A stretch of DNA of 64,000 nucleotides from Streptomyces sp. DG1A-41 (GTDB lineage: Bacteria > Actinomycetota > Actinomycetes > Streptomycetales > Streptomycetaceae): positions 8,765,001 through 8,829,000 of the forward strand of contig NZ_CP146350.1 of NCBI RefSeq assembly GCF_037055355.1, in the 5' to 3' direction. Made by a program: the position numbers and the translations under genes. Position 1 is the first letter of the stretch, and each line of letters starts with the position of its first letter. This document shows, one piece after another, positions 37,821 to 46,377 of the stretch. A model generated the notes under the pieces. It worked only from the letters and a program-made list of their open reading frames with translations, did no database searches and was not told the DNA's origin.

Positions 37821-38450
37821 CTACCGGTTGCGGCGCCCCTCTCCAGCCGGCACCCGTCCGCCCCGGGACACGGCACCCCGGGCTTCGGCCACGGCCTTCC
37901 GCAGCAGCCGGGCAAGACGCTGATCCGCGTCGGGTGCGGCGCACAGCACCCGAAGAGCGTGTTCGAGGTACCGCCGCCCCGGGCCGCGCCACCACAGCAG
38001 ATCGGCGACACGCCCCGGCAGCCCGCCCGCACGGACGTGCGCAAGCCGCTCGCCCCGCCGACGGCACGCACGGCCGTGTCGCGCCAGGCGTCGGGACGCG
38101 GGACGCAGCACGCGCGCCGCGTCCACGACCGTGCCGACGAGCCGCGGCGCATACGCCCGTTCCACGGGCCGGGCGTCGGCGAGCTCGGCGGCCAGCGGCC
38201 ACAGGGCCTGCCGGGTGTGGTCACCGACGCTGTCGTTGACCACACGGGCCAGAGCCGCGAGCACCGGATGTGTACCGGCCGGGCTGTCGGTGAACCGGCC
38301 GCCGGCCAGCAACGCGGCGCTCTCCATCAGGCAGGCACCGTCGTCGGGGTGCAGATGCGCGAAACGCCCAGGCACCGGGAGGCCGTCCGGAGGTCCGGCA
38401 GGGGACTGCCGGGTCGGCGGGTTCGGCGGCTGCGGCGGGAAGGCGGTCAT
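37821..38450 (-). CDS. hypothetical protein downstream of the PiT transporter
   Basis: A 209-aa soluble protein with a Pro-rich start (MTAFPPQPPNPPTRQ) and helices LMESAALLAGGRFTDSPAGT, HPVLAALARVVNDSVGDHTR, QALWPLAAELADARPVERAY, RYLEHALRVLCAAPDADQRL. Rich in arginine and alanine. Twenty bp after pit and probably co-transcribed. PiT genes usually have a DUF47/PhoU-like partner; this protein is in that position but does not resemble DUF47. Similar Streptomyces proteins are annotated only as hypothetical. Confidence 0.75.
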   Translation of the reverse strand: MTAFPPQPPNPPTRQSPAGPPDGLPVPGRFAHLHPDDGACLMESAALLAGGRFTDSPAGTHPVLAALARVVNDSVGDHTRQALWPLAAELADARPVERAYAPRLVGTVVDAARVLRPASRRLARHGRACRRRGERLAHVRAGGLPGRVADLLWWRGPGRRYLEHALRVLCAAPDADQRLARLLRKAVAEARGAVSRGGRVPAGEGRRNR

Positions 38451-38470
38451 GTGGGGCCTCCGGGCTGGGA

Positions 38471-39469
38471 TCACAGACCGGTGATGGCGTGCAGGACGAG
38501 GTAGAGCGCGGCGGCGGGAACCCCGGCGCCGAAGAACGTGAGCACCCAGGCGGTGACGATGGTGCGGGCCACTTGCCAGCGTACGGCCGAGGCGCGCCGG
38601 GTGGCACCGGCACCCAGAATGGCCGCGGTGATCGTCTGTGTGGTGGAGATCGGCGCCTTCACCAGGAACGCGGTGGTGTAGAGGACGGCCGCGGCAGCGG
38701 TCTCGGCGGCGAACCCGCGCGGTGGATCGAGGTGCACGATGCGCCGGCCGAGGGTGGTGATGATGCGACGCCCGCCGCTGTACGTGCCGGCGGCCATGGC
38801 GGCCGCCACGGCGGCGATGACCCACACCGGAACCGAGAAGTCGTCCTGCCAGCCCGCCGTCACCAGCGCGAGCACGATGACGCCCATGGTCTTCTGCGCG
38901 TCCTGCAACCCGTGCCCCAGCCCCATCGCGGCGGCGGAGACGGTCTGTGCCATACGGAACCGGCGCATGGTCCGCCGGGGCGTCGAACGGCGGAACAGCC
39001 ACAGGATGGTCACGTGCAGGGTGTAGCCGAGCGCCACACCGACCAGCGGGGAGAGCAGCATCGGCAGGACGACCTTGTCCACGATCCCGGACCAGTGAAC
39101 GGTGGCGGAGGCGGCGAGCGCGGCACCGACCAGCCCGCCGATCAGAGCGTGCGAGGACGAGGTCGGCAGCCCCCGCCACCAGGTGAACACGTTCCACCCG
39201 ATGGCCCCGAGGAGCGCGCACATGACCAGCAGCAGACCCGAGTCGTCCTCGGGAGCGGCGATGATGCCGCTGCCGACGGTCTGGGCGACCTCGGTCCCGA
39301 GGAAGGCGCCGAAGAAGTTCATCACCGCGGCCATGGTCAGCGCCGCGCGTGGCGTCAGGGCCCTGGTGGAGATCGAGGTGGCGATCGCGTTCGCGGCGTC
39401 GTGGAAGCCGTTGGTGAAGTCGAACGTCAGCCCCACGATGATGATCAGCACCACCAGAGTGAGCTCCAT
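38471..39469 (-). CDS. pit: low-affinity inorganic phosphate transporter (PiT family)
   Basis: A 332-aa transporter with about ten TM helices. Duplicated PiT signatures: FDFTNGFHDAANAIATSIST near residue 17 and MGLGHGLQDAQKTMGVIVLA near 185; also LPTSSSHALIGGLVGAALA and APISTTQTITAAILGAGATR. Couples phosphate uptake to a proton or metal-phosphate. Divergent from the DUF998 gene. Confidence 0.93.
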   Translation of the reverse strand: MELTLVVLIIIVGLTFDFTNGFHDAANAIATSISTRALTPRAALTMAAVMNFFGAFLGTEVAQTVGSGIIAAPEDDSGLLLVMCALLGAIGWNVFTWWRGLPTSSSHALIGGLVGAALAASATVHWSGIVDKVVLPMLLSPLVGVALGYTLHVTILWLFRRSTPRRTMRRFRMAQTVSAAAMGLGHGLQDAQKTMGVIVLALVTAGWQDDFSVPVWVIAAVAAAMAAGTYSGGRRIITTLGRRIVHLDPPRGFAAETAAAAVLYTTAFLVKAPISTTQTITAAILGAGATRRASAVRWQVARTIVTAWVLTFFGAGVPAAALYLVLHAITGL

Positions 39470-39591
39470 GACCGATCACCTTTCCGCGGGCAGAGCACCG
39501 GACCGCCACGGGCGCCGTCGGCGCACGGACCCATCGTGCCGCGAAACCAGCGGACGGACCCGCCCGATGCAGCGGTAGTGGGACGAGAGGA

Positions 39592-40218
39592 GTGAGTGAT
39601 CCGTTTTACGGTGTCCTGGTGCGATCTGTTCCGAAATGGGTCTTGCTGTCGTCGGCGTGCGCCCCTGCCGTGTTGATGATCGGCTGGATGGTGGCGGCAT
39701 CACTGCAAGGTTCCGCCTACGACCCGGCCGCTCAGACCATCAGCGTCCTGGCGGCCCCCGGAGGCTCGGGCTACTGGGTGATGACCGGCGCGTTCATCGC
39801 CCTGGGCGCCTGTCACCTGCTCACCGCCTGGGGGTTGCACCCGGCCGCGGTCCCCGGCCGGGTGGCACTGGCGGCCGGGGGAGTGGCCGCCCTGGTCGTG
39901 GCCGTGGTCCCGGCGCCGAGCAGCGGCGGCTCCCTGAGCCACGGCTCGGTCGCCGCCATCGGCTTCACCGTCCTGGCGACTTGGCCCGTCCTGGCTATCC
40001 GAACCGGCGACAGCGTCCCATGGGCCCTGCGGCCCTTACCCTCCCTGGGAGCCACCGCGGTGATGGCGGTGGGCGCGGGATGGTTCCTGCTCGAGTTGCA
40101 TCTCCATGGCGTCGCCGGTGTGGCCGAACGCGCGGTCACGACTCTCCAGTCCGTCTGGCCCTTCGTGGTAGCCCTCTCCTGCGTACGCCACTCCGCACGC
40201 GAGGCGTTCACCAGATGA
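39592..40218 (+). CDS. DUF998 integral membrane protein
   Basis: A 208-aa protein with six TM helices. DUF998 hallmarks: VLMIGWMVAASLQGSAYDPA, SVLAAPGGSGYWVMTGAFIA, ALGACHLLTAWGLHPA, SHGSVAAIGFTVLATWPVLA. The family is of unknown function. GTG start at 39592 with GAGAGGA upstream. Confidence 0.9.
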   Translation: MSDPFYGVLVRSVPKWVLLSSACAPAVLMIGWMVAASLQGSAYDPAAQTISVLAAPGGSGYWVMTGAFIALGACHLLTAWGLHPAAVPGRVALAAGGVAALVVAVVPAPSSGGSLSHGSVAAIGFTVLATWPVLAIRTGDSVPWALRPLPSLGATAVMAVGAGWFLLELHLHGVAGVAERAVTTLQSVWPFVVALSCVRHSAREAFTR

Positions 40219-40239
40219 CGCCGCCCCTGAACGAGTCCG

Positions 40240-41031
40240 TCACCGCGACCTGCCCTCGGCGCTGCCGAGGGTCATGCGGAAGCCGCGCAGGGAAGCCGCC
40301 AGCAGCGCTCTCCGGCCGTGGAGACAGTCGAGCGGGCCGCCGGGCTCGGCCACCAGCCGGGCTCGCCCCAGAAGGGGGCGGCCCGACAGTGCAAACGGCA
40401 CCTCGCACACACCGTGCACGGGATGCGGCTGCACCAGTCGGCTGCGTACCGGAAGGCGTCCCGGCAAGGGCAGCAGATCCCAATGGAGGCCCATCACGGA
40501 CGGCCCGCCGCGTCCCCGACGGGCTCGCCCTGCTCCATGGACATGCGCACGCGTGATGTCTGCGTAGTGCCCCCCCCCGAAGACGAAGCCCCCACGCTGC
40601 TTGGGAATGCCCCACAACGCCCTGCCGCCGACGAGCGAGCGCTCGTCGTCCACCCACACCTCCGCAGCACATGCGGCCGGCCCCCGCACGTCACGCACCG
40701 CCAAGGCCACCAGCAGCTCCCGGTAGGCCGGCGTGCCACCGGGCCGGCAGTCCACCCAGAACGTCACCAAGACGCACCGCCGCCCCAACCTGACCGGTCG
40801 CACCCCGGCGGGAAGCGGCCGACCGGGCAGCTCCTGCCGCGGTACCAGCCACAGTCCGACGAGCATGTCGCCCCGCAGCTGCCACGGCTCCGGGGGAAAG
40901 GGCTCGGCGAAGCGGCCCGGCTGGTCGTCCTGCGCGGCAACCCAGCCGATCGCTGACGAAGTGGACGAGACACGACTGCGCGACTGGTACCCGCCGCTCG
41001 ATCTGCTGCCTGACGGAGTCGAGACGGTCAT
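40240..41031 (-). CDS. acetoacetate-decarboxylase-like protein, locally frame-disturbed
   Basis: A 263-aa frame. Family features in the first 150 residues: PPEPWQLRGDMLVGLWLVPR, LGRRCVLVTFWVDCRPGGT, AYRELLVALAVRD, VDDERSLVGGRALWGIPKQR. The C-terminal AEPGGPLDCLHGRR and LLAASLRGFRMTLG also fit. Between about 40495 and 40570 the annotated frame has poor codon use (HVHGAGRARRGRGG) while another frame reads RVRMSMEQGEPVGDAAGRP with good codon use. A run of nine C at 40570-40578 lies at one edge, so two compensating indels are likely. The catalytic lysine of true acetoacetate decarboxylases is not evident. Confidence 0.7.
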   Translation of the reverse strand: MTVSTPSGSRSSGGYQSRSRVSSTSSAIGWVAAQDDQPGRFAEPFPPEPWQLRGDMLVGLWLVPRQELPGRPLPAGVRPVRLGRRCVLVTFWVDCRPGGTPAYRELLVALAVRDVRGPAACAAEVWVDDERSLVGGRALWGIPKQRGGFVFGGGHYADITRAHVHGAGRARRGRGGPSVMGLHWDLLPLPGRLPVRSRLVQPHPVHGVCEVPFALSGRPLLGRARLVAEPGGPLDCLHGRRALLAASLRGFRMTLGSAEGRSR

Positions 41032-41158
41032 CGTTTCGCCGACAGCACTCTCGCAGCGACCATCGACCGCATCACGCACGACACGGGCCTGAACTCGCTG
41101 CGCAGACACTCTTCGTAGGCCTCGATACTGCCCAAGACGGCCACAAGCACGCTGCATG

Positions 41159-41206
41159 TACGCGTTTGGTACGCGAAACCTACGCGTCACGCTAGGGTGG
41201 CGCGTA
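41159..41206. repeat. TACGCG repeats at 11-bp spacing upstream of tap
   Basis: TACGCG begins at 41159, 41170 and 41181, exactly 11 bp apart (one helical turn), and an inverted CGCGTA lies at 41201-41206, just before the tap ribosome site. Such phased repeats in a promoter look like an operator array or iterons. The protein that binds them is unknown; Tap itself, with its N-terminal HTH, is a candidate. Confidence 0.6.
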
Positions 41207-41219
41207 GCAGGAGGTGCCC

Positions 41220-43496
41220 ATGTCCGAGCTGTTCGACGCGGTCGACGCGCTGGTCGCGTCCCGCTCTCCGCTGCCGCCCCCGGCGGAGCGCAAGCGGCTG
41301 CGCCAGGCCCACGGCCTGACGCTGGACGAGGTGGCCGCCGCACTGCAAGTGCGGCGCGCGACGGTCAGCGGCTGGGAGGTCGGCAAGACCGAACCCCGCC
41401 CGCCGGAGCGTGACGCATACGCCCGCCTGCTGAAGCAGCTCGCCCAGCTCTACCCGGCCACCAACGCCGCGGTGCCCCCGCAGGACACGTCGGTTCCCGA
41501 GACGCCTGCCGGCCCTGCCCCTGCCCCTGCCGCGCCGGCGCCGTCGGCAGCCGAACCGCCCGAAGCCCGCACAGGTGCCGCGGGCTCGGCCCCGGAGGCT
41601 GCTCCCGAGAGCGCGGCACCCCGCCCCAGCGGTCCTGCCGCCGTGCCGCGCCCGGCGGCCACGACCAAGCCGACATCGACATCGACATCGACATCGACAT
41701 CGACGTCGCGCCGTCCCGGTACGAGGAAGGCGGCCCCGGCGGCCCCCCCGACGACCGACGTCGACCCGCGGTTCGCGAACGGCCCGCTGCTCGTCGTCGA
41801 CGCCGACAACAGCTCCCAGGTGACCGGGTACGGCATCGGCGGCCTCGTCCTCGACGTGCCCGCCAAGTCGCTCCCCGCGCTGGTGGAGTGGACGCTGAAG
41901 GAGGCTCAGCTCGGGGCCGCCAGGCTGCACGGCTCCGGCAAGGATGCCGACCCGCTGGTCGTACTCACCGAGGCGGCGTGCGAGCGGTACGGGCTCCCGG
42001 TGACGCTGTCGGACTCCGAGCGGCTCGCCGGGCGCCTCCCGGACGGCCACAAGATCCTCAAGCAACTCGACCGGGCCGACTGGCAGCTGACCAAGCGAGG
42101 TTTCGGGCCGTGGGCTCGGATCTACCGCCCTGCCCAGGGCCGTCAGCGCCAGTGCGTGCAGGTGTGCATCCCGTCGTGGAACGCGCTCGACGCCCGTACC
42201 TGGGGCCACGCAGCGCAGCTCGAACCGGCGGAACTCGCCCGCGTCCTGGGCACCTACGCGGCCCGCGTGATGACGCCGCGCGGCTCGACCGCCGTCACCG
42301 GCCTGGAGCTGATGACCGCCCTCAACCCGCCGACCCGGGCGAGCGAGGCGGACGCCACGGGGAAGCGGCGCAAGGAACACCGGCCCGGCTCGCTGGGCGA
42401 GCACCCGATCGACTGCGCACCCTGCGAGGCCCCGGACGGGCATCCGCTGCTCGCCGGCCTGCCCCGCTTCCACCAGCGGGGCCCGGACGAAATGCTGTTC
42501 GAGGAGGCGTACGACTGGGCGCGCGAGCTCACCGACGCCGAGTGCATGCGGCGGCACCTGGTCGGTATCGACGTCAACCTCGCCTTCGGCGCCGCTGCCA
42601 ACGGTGCCGTCGTCGGCCTGGCGACGCCGCCCGTGCACGTCACCGGCCCCGTCTTCGACCCGACACTGCCCGGGGCCTGGCTGGTCGACCTCTCCCACGT
42701 CGACCTCTCCCGCGTCCTGGTCGGCAAGCAGTGGCGCCGGCTCGAGAGCGCCTTGCTGCCCAGCCCGTTCACGCCGACCGGCGAGCGCCCGCAGGGCCCG
42801 GCCTGGTACGCGACTCCGACGGTGGCGTACGCGATGGAGCTCGGCTACGACGTCGCCCCGACCGAGGCTTGGGTGAGGGAGGACAAGGGCAGGTTCCTGG
42901 ACGGCTGGTACAAGCGGCTGCGCAACGCGTACGTCGACACCATGGCGGACCTGGGCGTGGGCGAGAAGCTGCGCACACCGGAGTTCCTGAAGGCGATGGA
43001 CGGCTACAAGCAGCGCGATCCGGAGATGGCGATCGTGCTGGACGCGATCAAGTCCACGGTGAAGGGCGGCATCGGCAAGCTGCGCGAACGGGCGCATGGC
43101 GGTGGCTGGAAGCCCGGGCAGCCCTGGCCGGCCCTCTCCCGCCCGACGTGGCGGCCCGACATCCGCGCCGCCGTCATCTCCCGGGCCCGGATCAACATGC
43201 ACCGCAAGATGCTCAACCTGGCCGTGGCCACCGGCCGGTACCCGGTGGCGGTCCTGTCGGACTGCGCCGTCTACGCCGCCGACGGTCCCAGCCCGCTCCA
43301 CGTCCTGCCGTACGACGCCGACGACAAGACGGTGCCCGGCAGCTTCCGGCTCGGGGTGTCGCCGGGCATGGTCAAGCACGAGGGCACCCAGACCACTCTG
43401 TGGGCCGAAGCGGTGCGTGAGAAACACGGCCAGGTCCTCAACCTCGCCCGCTACATCAAGACCGGTGAGGTCACCGCCAAGGACGACGGAGAATAG
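41220..43496 (+). CDS. tap: telomere-associated protein Tap
   Basis: A 758-aa protein that binds the 3' overhang of Streptomyces telomeres and brings the terminal protein for end patching. N-terminal XRE HTH (about 20-70): RKRLRQAHGLTLDEVAAALQ, VRRATVSGWEVGKTEPRPPE. A Pro/Ala linker with a Thr-Ser microsatellite (about 85-180) is followed by the conserved core: LLVVDADNSSQVTGYGIGGL, WQLTKRGFGPWARIYRPAQG, CVQVCIPSWNALDARTWG, LVGIDVNLAFGAAANGAVVG and RINMHRKMLNLAVATGRYPV. The ATG at 41220 is five bases from AGGAGG; a GTG two codons earlier sits inside that ribosome site and was rejected. tpg follows after 12 bp. Confidence 0.95.
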   Translation: MSELFDAVDALVASRSPLPPPAERKRLRQAHGLTLDEVAAALQVRRATVSGWEVGKTEPRPPERDAYARLLKQLAQLYPATNAAVPPQDTSVPETPAGPAPAPAAPAPSAAEPPEARTGAAGSAPEAAPESAAPRPSGPAAVPRPAATTKPTSTSTSTSTSTSRRPGTRKAAPAAPPTTDVDPRFANGPLLVVDADNSSQVTGYGIGGLVLDVPAKSLPALVEWTLKEAQLGAARLHGSGKDADPLVVLTEAACERYGLPVTLSDSERLAGRLPDGHKILKQLDRADWQLTKRGFGPWARIYRPAQGRQRQCVQVCIPSWNALDARTWGHAAQLEPAELARVLGTYAARVMTPRGSTAVTGLELMTALNPPTRASEADATGKRRKEHRPGSLGEHPIDCAPCEAPDGHPLLAGLPRFHQRGPDEMLFEEAYDWARELTDAECMRRHLVGIDVNLAFGAAANGAVVGLATPPVHVTGPVFDPTLPGAWLVDLSHVDLSRVLVGKQWRRLESALLPSPFTPTGERPQGPAWYATPTVAYAMELGYDVAPTEAWVREDKGRFLDGWYKRLRNAYVDTMADLGVGEKLRTPEFLKAMDGYKQRDPEMAIVLDAIKSTVKGGIGKLRERAHGGGWKPGQPWPALSRPTWRPDIRAAVISRARINMHRKMLNLAVATGRYPVAVLSDCAVYAADGPSPLHVLPYDADDKTVPGSFRLGVSPGMVKHEGTQTTLWAEAVREKHGQVLNLARYIKTGEVTAKDDGE
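41673..41708. repeat. hexanucleotide microsatellite inside tap
   Basis: Five perfect ACATCG units followed by one degenerate ACGTCG, encoding alternating Thr-Ser in the linker between HTH and core. In frame and length-flexible (multiples of six), so copy changes would only alter linker length. Confidence 0.85.
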
Positions 43497-43508
43497 GGGA
43501 GCGAGCCG

Positions 43509-44063
43509 ATGGACACGGTCGGGGACGGTCTCGACGCCGCGCTGCGGAAGGCGTTCACACGCCCGATCCCCAAGAGCGCGGGCGCGCAGATGCGCTATCT
43601 GGTCAGGCAGCTCAAGGGCACCAGGCCCGTGGCCGAGCTGCTCGGCATCACCCAGCGCACCGTCGAACGGTATGTGAAGGACGAGATCAAAAAGCCCCGG
43701 CCCGACCTCGCGCAGCGCATGGAGCGCGAGGTCACAGCGCGATGGCAGCCCCAGATCCGGGCCAAGGCCAGACAAGCCGCAGCCACCACCGACGGCATCG
43801 TCATCGACACCCGCGCCCGGTTCGGATACACCGCCGCCCCCGGCACCACCGACGACGCCCGGCTGCGCCATCTCACCGTCGCCCTGCCCCCGCGGTACGC
43901 CGCCCGCCTCTTCGAGACCAAGGAAGCCGGCGGCACGGAACAACAGCTGCGCGACATCGCGGCCGAGGGACTGGGCGAGGTGTACTTCCGCGACAACGGC
44001 CGCCGCGCCCACGGCCTGGAAGTCGAGTTCACCGACGTGGAGCACCTCGAATTCGACCTCTGA
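43509..44063 (+). CDS. tpg: telomere terminal protein Tpg
   Basis: A 184-aa protein, the normal Tpg length. Tpg becomes covalently attached to the 5' ends of linear Streptomyces replicons and primes end patching. HTH-like segment QMRYLVRQLKGTRPVAELLG and ITQRTVERYVKDEIKKPRPD at about 28-68; then ARFGYTAAPGTTDDARLRHL, TVALPPRYAARLFETKEAGG and LEVEFTDVEHLEFDL at the end. Twelve bp after tap and certainly in the same operon. Confidence 0.95.
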   Translation: MDTVGDGLDAALRKAFTRPIPKSAGAQMRYLVRQLKGTRPVAELLGITQRTVERYVKDEIKKPRPDLAQRMEREVTARWQPQIRAKARQAAATTDGIVIDTRARFGYTAAPGTTDDARLRHLTVALPPRYAARLFETKEAGGTEQQLRDIAAEGLGEVYFRDNGRRAHGLEVEFTDVEHLEFDL

Positions 44064-44142
44064 CCGGTTGATGAACTCCGCGCTCGACGGAGATACTAAA
44101 TCCGGTGCTCGAAATGCTGTGTGCCTCCTACAGTGCAACCCA

Positions 44143-45009
44143 ATGACACTCCTACATGTCCATGACTTTGGGGGCCAAGGCCCTCAACTGGTTCTGCTGC
44201 ACGGTTTCTCACGGTCGCTCACCGACTGGGACGCCGCCGCCACCCTCCTCACCGCCGGGCATCGCGTCCTCGCCGTCGACCTCCCCGGCCACGGGCGCTC
44301 GCCCGATATCTCCCCTTGGGACATGCCCACCGTCGTGCGGCACATCGCGGACACGCTCGACGCGCAGGGCGTGCCGGAGGCCGTCGTGGTGGGCCATTCC
44401 CTCGGCGGAATCGTCGCGGTCGAGTACGCCCGGGCGAACCCGGATCATGCCCGTGCCCGTGCCGCCGTGAATCTCGACGGCTTCTGGTGGGGACGCGAGT
44501 ACCCCGGCGCCGACCGGGTGAGTGAGGCACTGCTGGCGTCGGCCGGGGCCATCGCGCCACCCGAGTACATCGAGGAGAAGGTCCGCCACGCCGCCCGGCT
44601 CGGGATTCCCGCCGACCGTGCGGAGGCCGCTGCCCGCGCGGCCGCACGCCCCTTGCCCGACGGCACGTGGCAGACGCTGCCGGAACGGGCGGCGGCGCTG
44701 GAGATCCGGGACGAACTCCACAGGGTCGGCGCGCTCGGTGTCACCACATGGCTGGACGGGGCCGACGGCCCACTGCTGCTGGTGCAGGCCGGCCGACGGG
44801 TACCGCCGGCGCCCGGCATGGAGTGGTTCGACGAGTTCAGCACCCGGTTCGCACAAGAGGTCTCCGACGAACTGGCCGCGCTCTCCCGCACCCGGCCGAC
44901 GATCAGCGTCACCAGGATCGACGCCACTCACCCCATGAACCTGGAGGCTCCGGAAGCGGTGGCGACGCTGGTCGCGGACTTCGTTCGAGGAGTGCTTCAA
45001 CCGTCGTAG
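44143..45009 (+). CDS. alpha/beta hydrolase
   Basis: A 288-aa soluble hydrolase. Oxyanion-hole motif VLLHGFSRSLTDWD at about 18-31, nucleophile elbow VVVGHSLGGIVAVEYA (Ser in GHSLG), DGADGPLLLVQAG with the acid region, and the catalytic His in RIDATHPMNLEAPEAV. Substrate unknown. ATG 44143 lacks a strong ribosome site. Its last 100 bp overlap the tail of an antisense phosphotransferase frame. Confidence 0.9.
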   Translation: MTLLHVHDFGGQGPQLVLLHGFSRSLTDWDAAATLLTAGHRVLAVDLPGHGRSPDISPWDMPTVVRHIADTLDAQGVPEAVVVGHSLGGIVAVEYARANPDHARARAAVNLDGFWWGREYPGADRVSEALLASAGAIAPPEYIEEKVRHAARLGIPADRAEAAARAAARPLPDGTWQTLPERAAALEIRDELHRVGALGVTTWLDGADGPLLLVQAGRRVPPAPGMEWFDEFSTRFAQEVSDELAALSRTRPTISVTRIDATHPMNLEAPEAVATLVADFVRGVLQPS

Positions 45010-46026
45010 CAGCGGCCGTCGAACATCTCCAGCGGATCCCTCGGCCCACGTTCCGGCCGATGTCGATCGCGAGTCGCCGGTGTGCGCGGGCCATGTCGGT
45101 CAGAGCATCGCGCAGCTCGGGCAGCCACTCCGGTTCCTGCCGGGCGGGTTCGCCCAGCGCGCGGGTGATGCGTACGAGAGAAGCCGCGGCATGCAGGCCG
45201 GCGAACAGCGGCAGGCGCCCCAAGTCCTGATCGTCGTAAGGGCTCACGCTGCGGTAGCCGTCGAGGAAGACGTCGAACCGGGCCCGGTGCTCGGTCGCGG
45301 GCAGGCCGGTGTGGTCGGTCAGGTCGCGCACGGCAGAGGCGATGTCGGCGGCGTACCAGGAGAGGGCGGCCTCGTCGAAGTCGTAGGCGATCGGGCCGCC
45401 CTCCTCCCAGGCCATGCTGTCCAGCTCGAAGTCACCGTGCACCACACCCCAACGGTCCTGGCCCCGCGGCAATTCGCTCATGGCGTCGGCGAGCCTCGCC
45501 GTCGCCTCGACCAACTCGGCGTCATCGGCAAACAGTTCACCGATACCGGGAAGTTCGCCGAAGGCTTCGGGCAGACCGGCATCGAGCCCGGCGGCATCGC
45601 GGTGCAGACGGGCCAGTGCCTGCCCCAGTGCCAGGCTCGTGATTCGGTGAGTTCGCTGACGTCGACTTCCGCGCCGGGCGCCGGTTCGACCACCATGGCG
45701 TGCATGGCACCGAGACCCGTCGCCGCGGTCGTGGTCAGTGCCCCGGACGCGGCGGCGACCGGCCGCACCACCGCCGAGCCGCCGTCGCTGAGCCGTGCCA
45801 TCAGCTCAGCCACCGCGGCCAGGGACTTCGGTCCGCGATACGAGTCGGGCACGCACCGCAGACATCGCCGACGGCCGTTGCCGGGGAGCACAAACACATG
45901 TGAGGCACTGGAGCGCCAACACCTGGCAGTGCCGGCCGGGCAACCCCGCTGCGCGGCGACCTGGTCGGCGATCGGGCTGTCCCATGCTCCGGACACGGTC
46001 TGCGTCAGTCGATCGATCTCAGTCAA
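44909..46026 (-). pseudogene. aminoglycoside-phosphotransferase-family (APH) gene, frameshifted
   Basis: The N-terminal part is in one frame from about 46026 (EIDRLTQTVSGAWDSPIADQ, SSASHVFVLPGNGRR, LMARLSDGGSAVVRPVAAAS, LGAMHAMVVEPAPGAEVDV). After ELTESRA it continues in the next frame as LALGQALARLHRDAAGLDAG, QDRWGVVHGDFELDSMAWEE (catalytic HGDFxxxN-like loop, with Asp) and GGPIAYDFDEAALSWYAADI (Mg-binding DFD). One missing C near 45634 joins the halves. As read there is no full product. The start is uncertain (TTG 46026, no ribosome site) and the 3' end runs 100 bp into the hydrolase gene. Confidence 0.75.
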
Positions 46027-46080
46027 GGCGTGCGAACCCGGCGGCGTGCGGCGCCGAGCAGAACGGCAAGACGTTGGGAG

Positions 46081-46377
46081 ATGGCCGAGGACGAGCTCCA
46101 CAGGTACCCGAGCGACATCGGGACCCAGGGCTCCCAGGAGCCGATCACCCTGCACTCGGAGGAGACGCCGGCCACCTCGGACCGCGTCGTGGTCGTGGTG
46201 CGCCGGATGCTGCGCACCATGGTCGACGGCGTCGAGGCCGGCAAGGACCCGCTGGGCGTGAGCCGGGCCGACGGGCCTGCCCGGCGCGTCGAGTCCGGTG
46301 TGTTCACCGTTTCCACCGGTTCCGGCACGGCGTCCGTGGGAGCAACGGCGGCGGACCCGGCCGCCGCCGGGACGTGA
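46081..46377 (+). pseudogene. Rieske-type oxygenase alpha subunit, C-terminal remnant
   Basis: About 98 codons: LHRYPSDIGTQGSQEPITLH, RVVVVVRRMLRTMVDGVEAG, ARRVESGVFTVSTGSGTAS. This matches the C-terminal end of ring-hydroxylating or demethylating Rieske oxygenases paired with VanB-type reductases. The Rieske cluster (CxH...CxxH) and the non-haem iron site, about 300 residues, are absent; upstream DNA is the antisense phosphotransferase. Its stop overlaps the reductase start (GTGA), the original operon arrangement. Confidence 0.65.

Noticed and set aside
37821..39509. 562-residue protein spanning the PiT region
   Set aside because: Its first 350 residues are an out-of-frame reading of the PiT gene; only the last 209 codons from ATG 38450 look coding.
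41673..41708. Possible CRISPR-like repeat
   Set aside because: The units are contiguous hexamers without spacers and lie in a coding linker; no Cas genes are present.
41187..44138. Leftward open frame of about 980 codons opposite tap-tpg
   Set aside because: It is the complement of two well-identified genes and has low-complexity composition.
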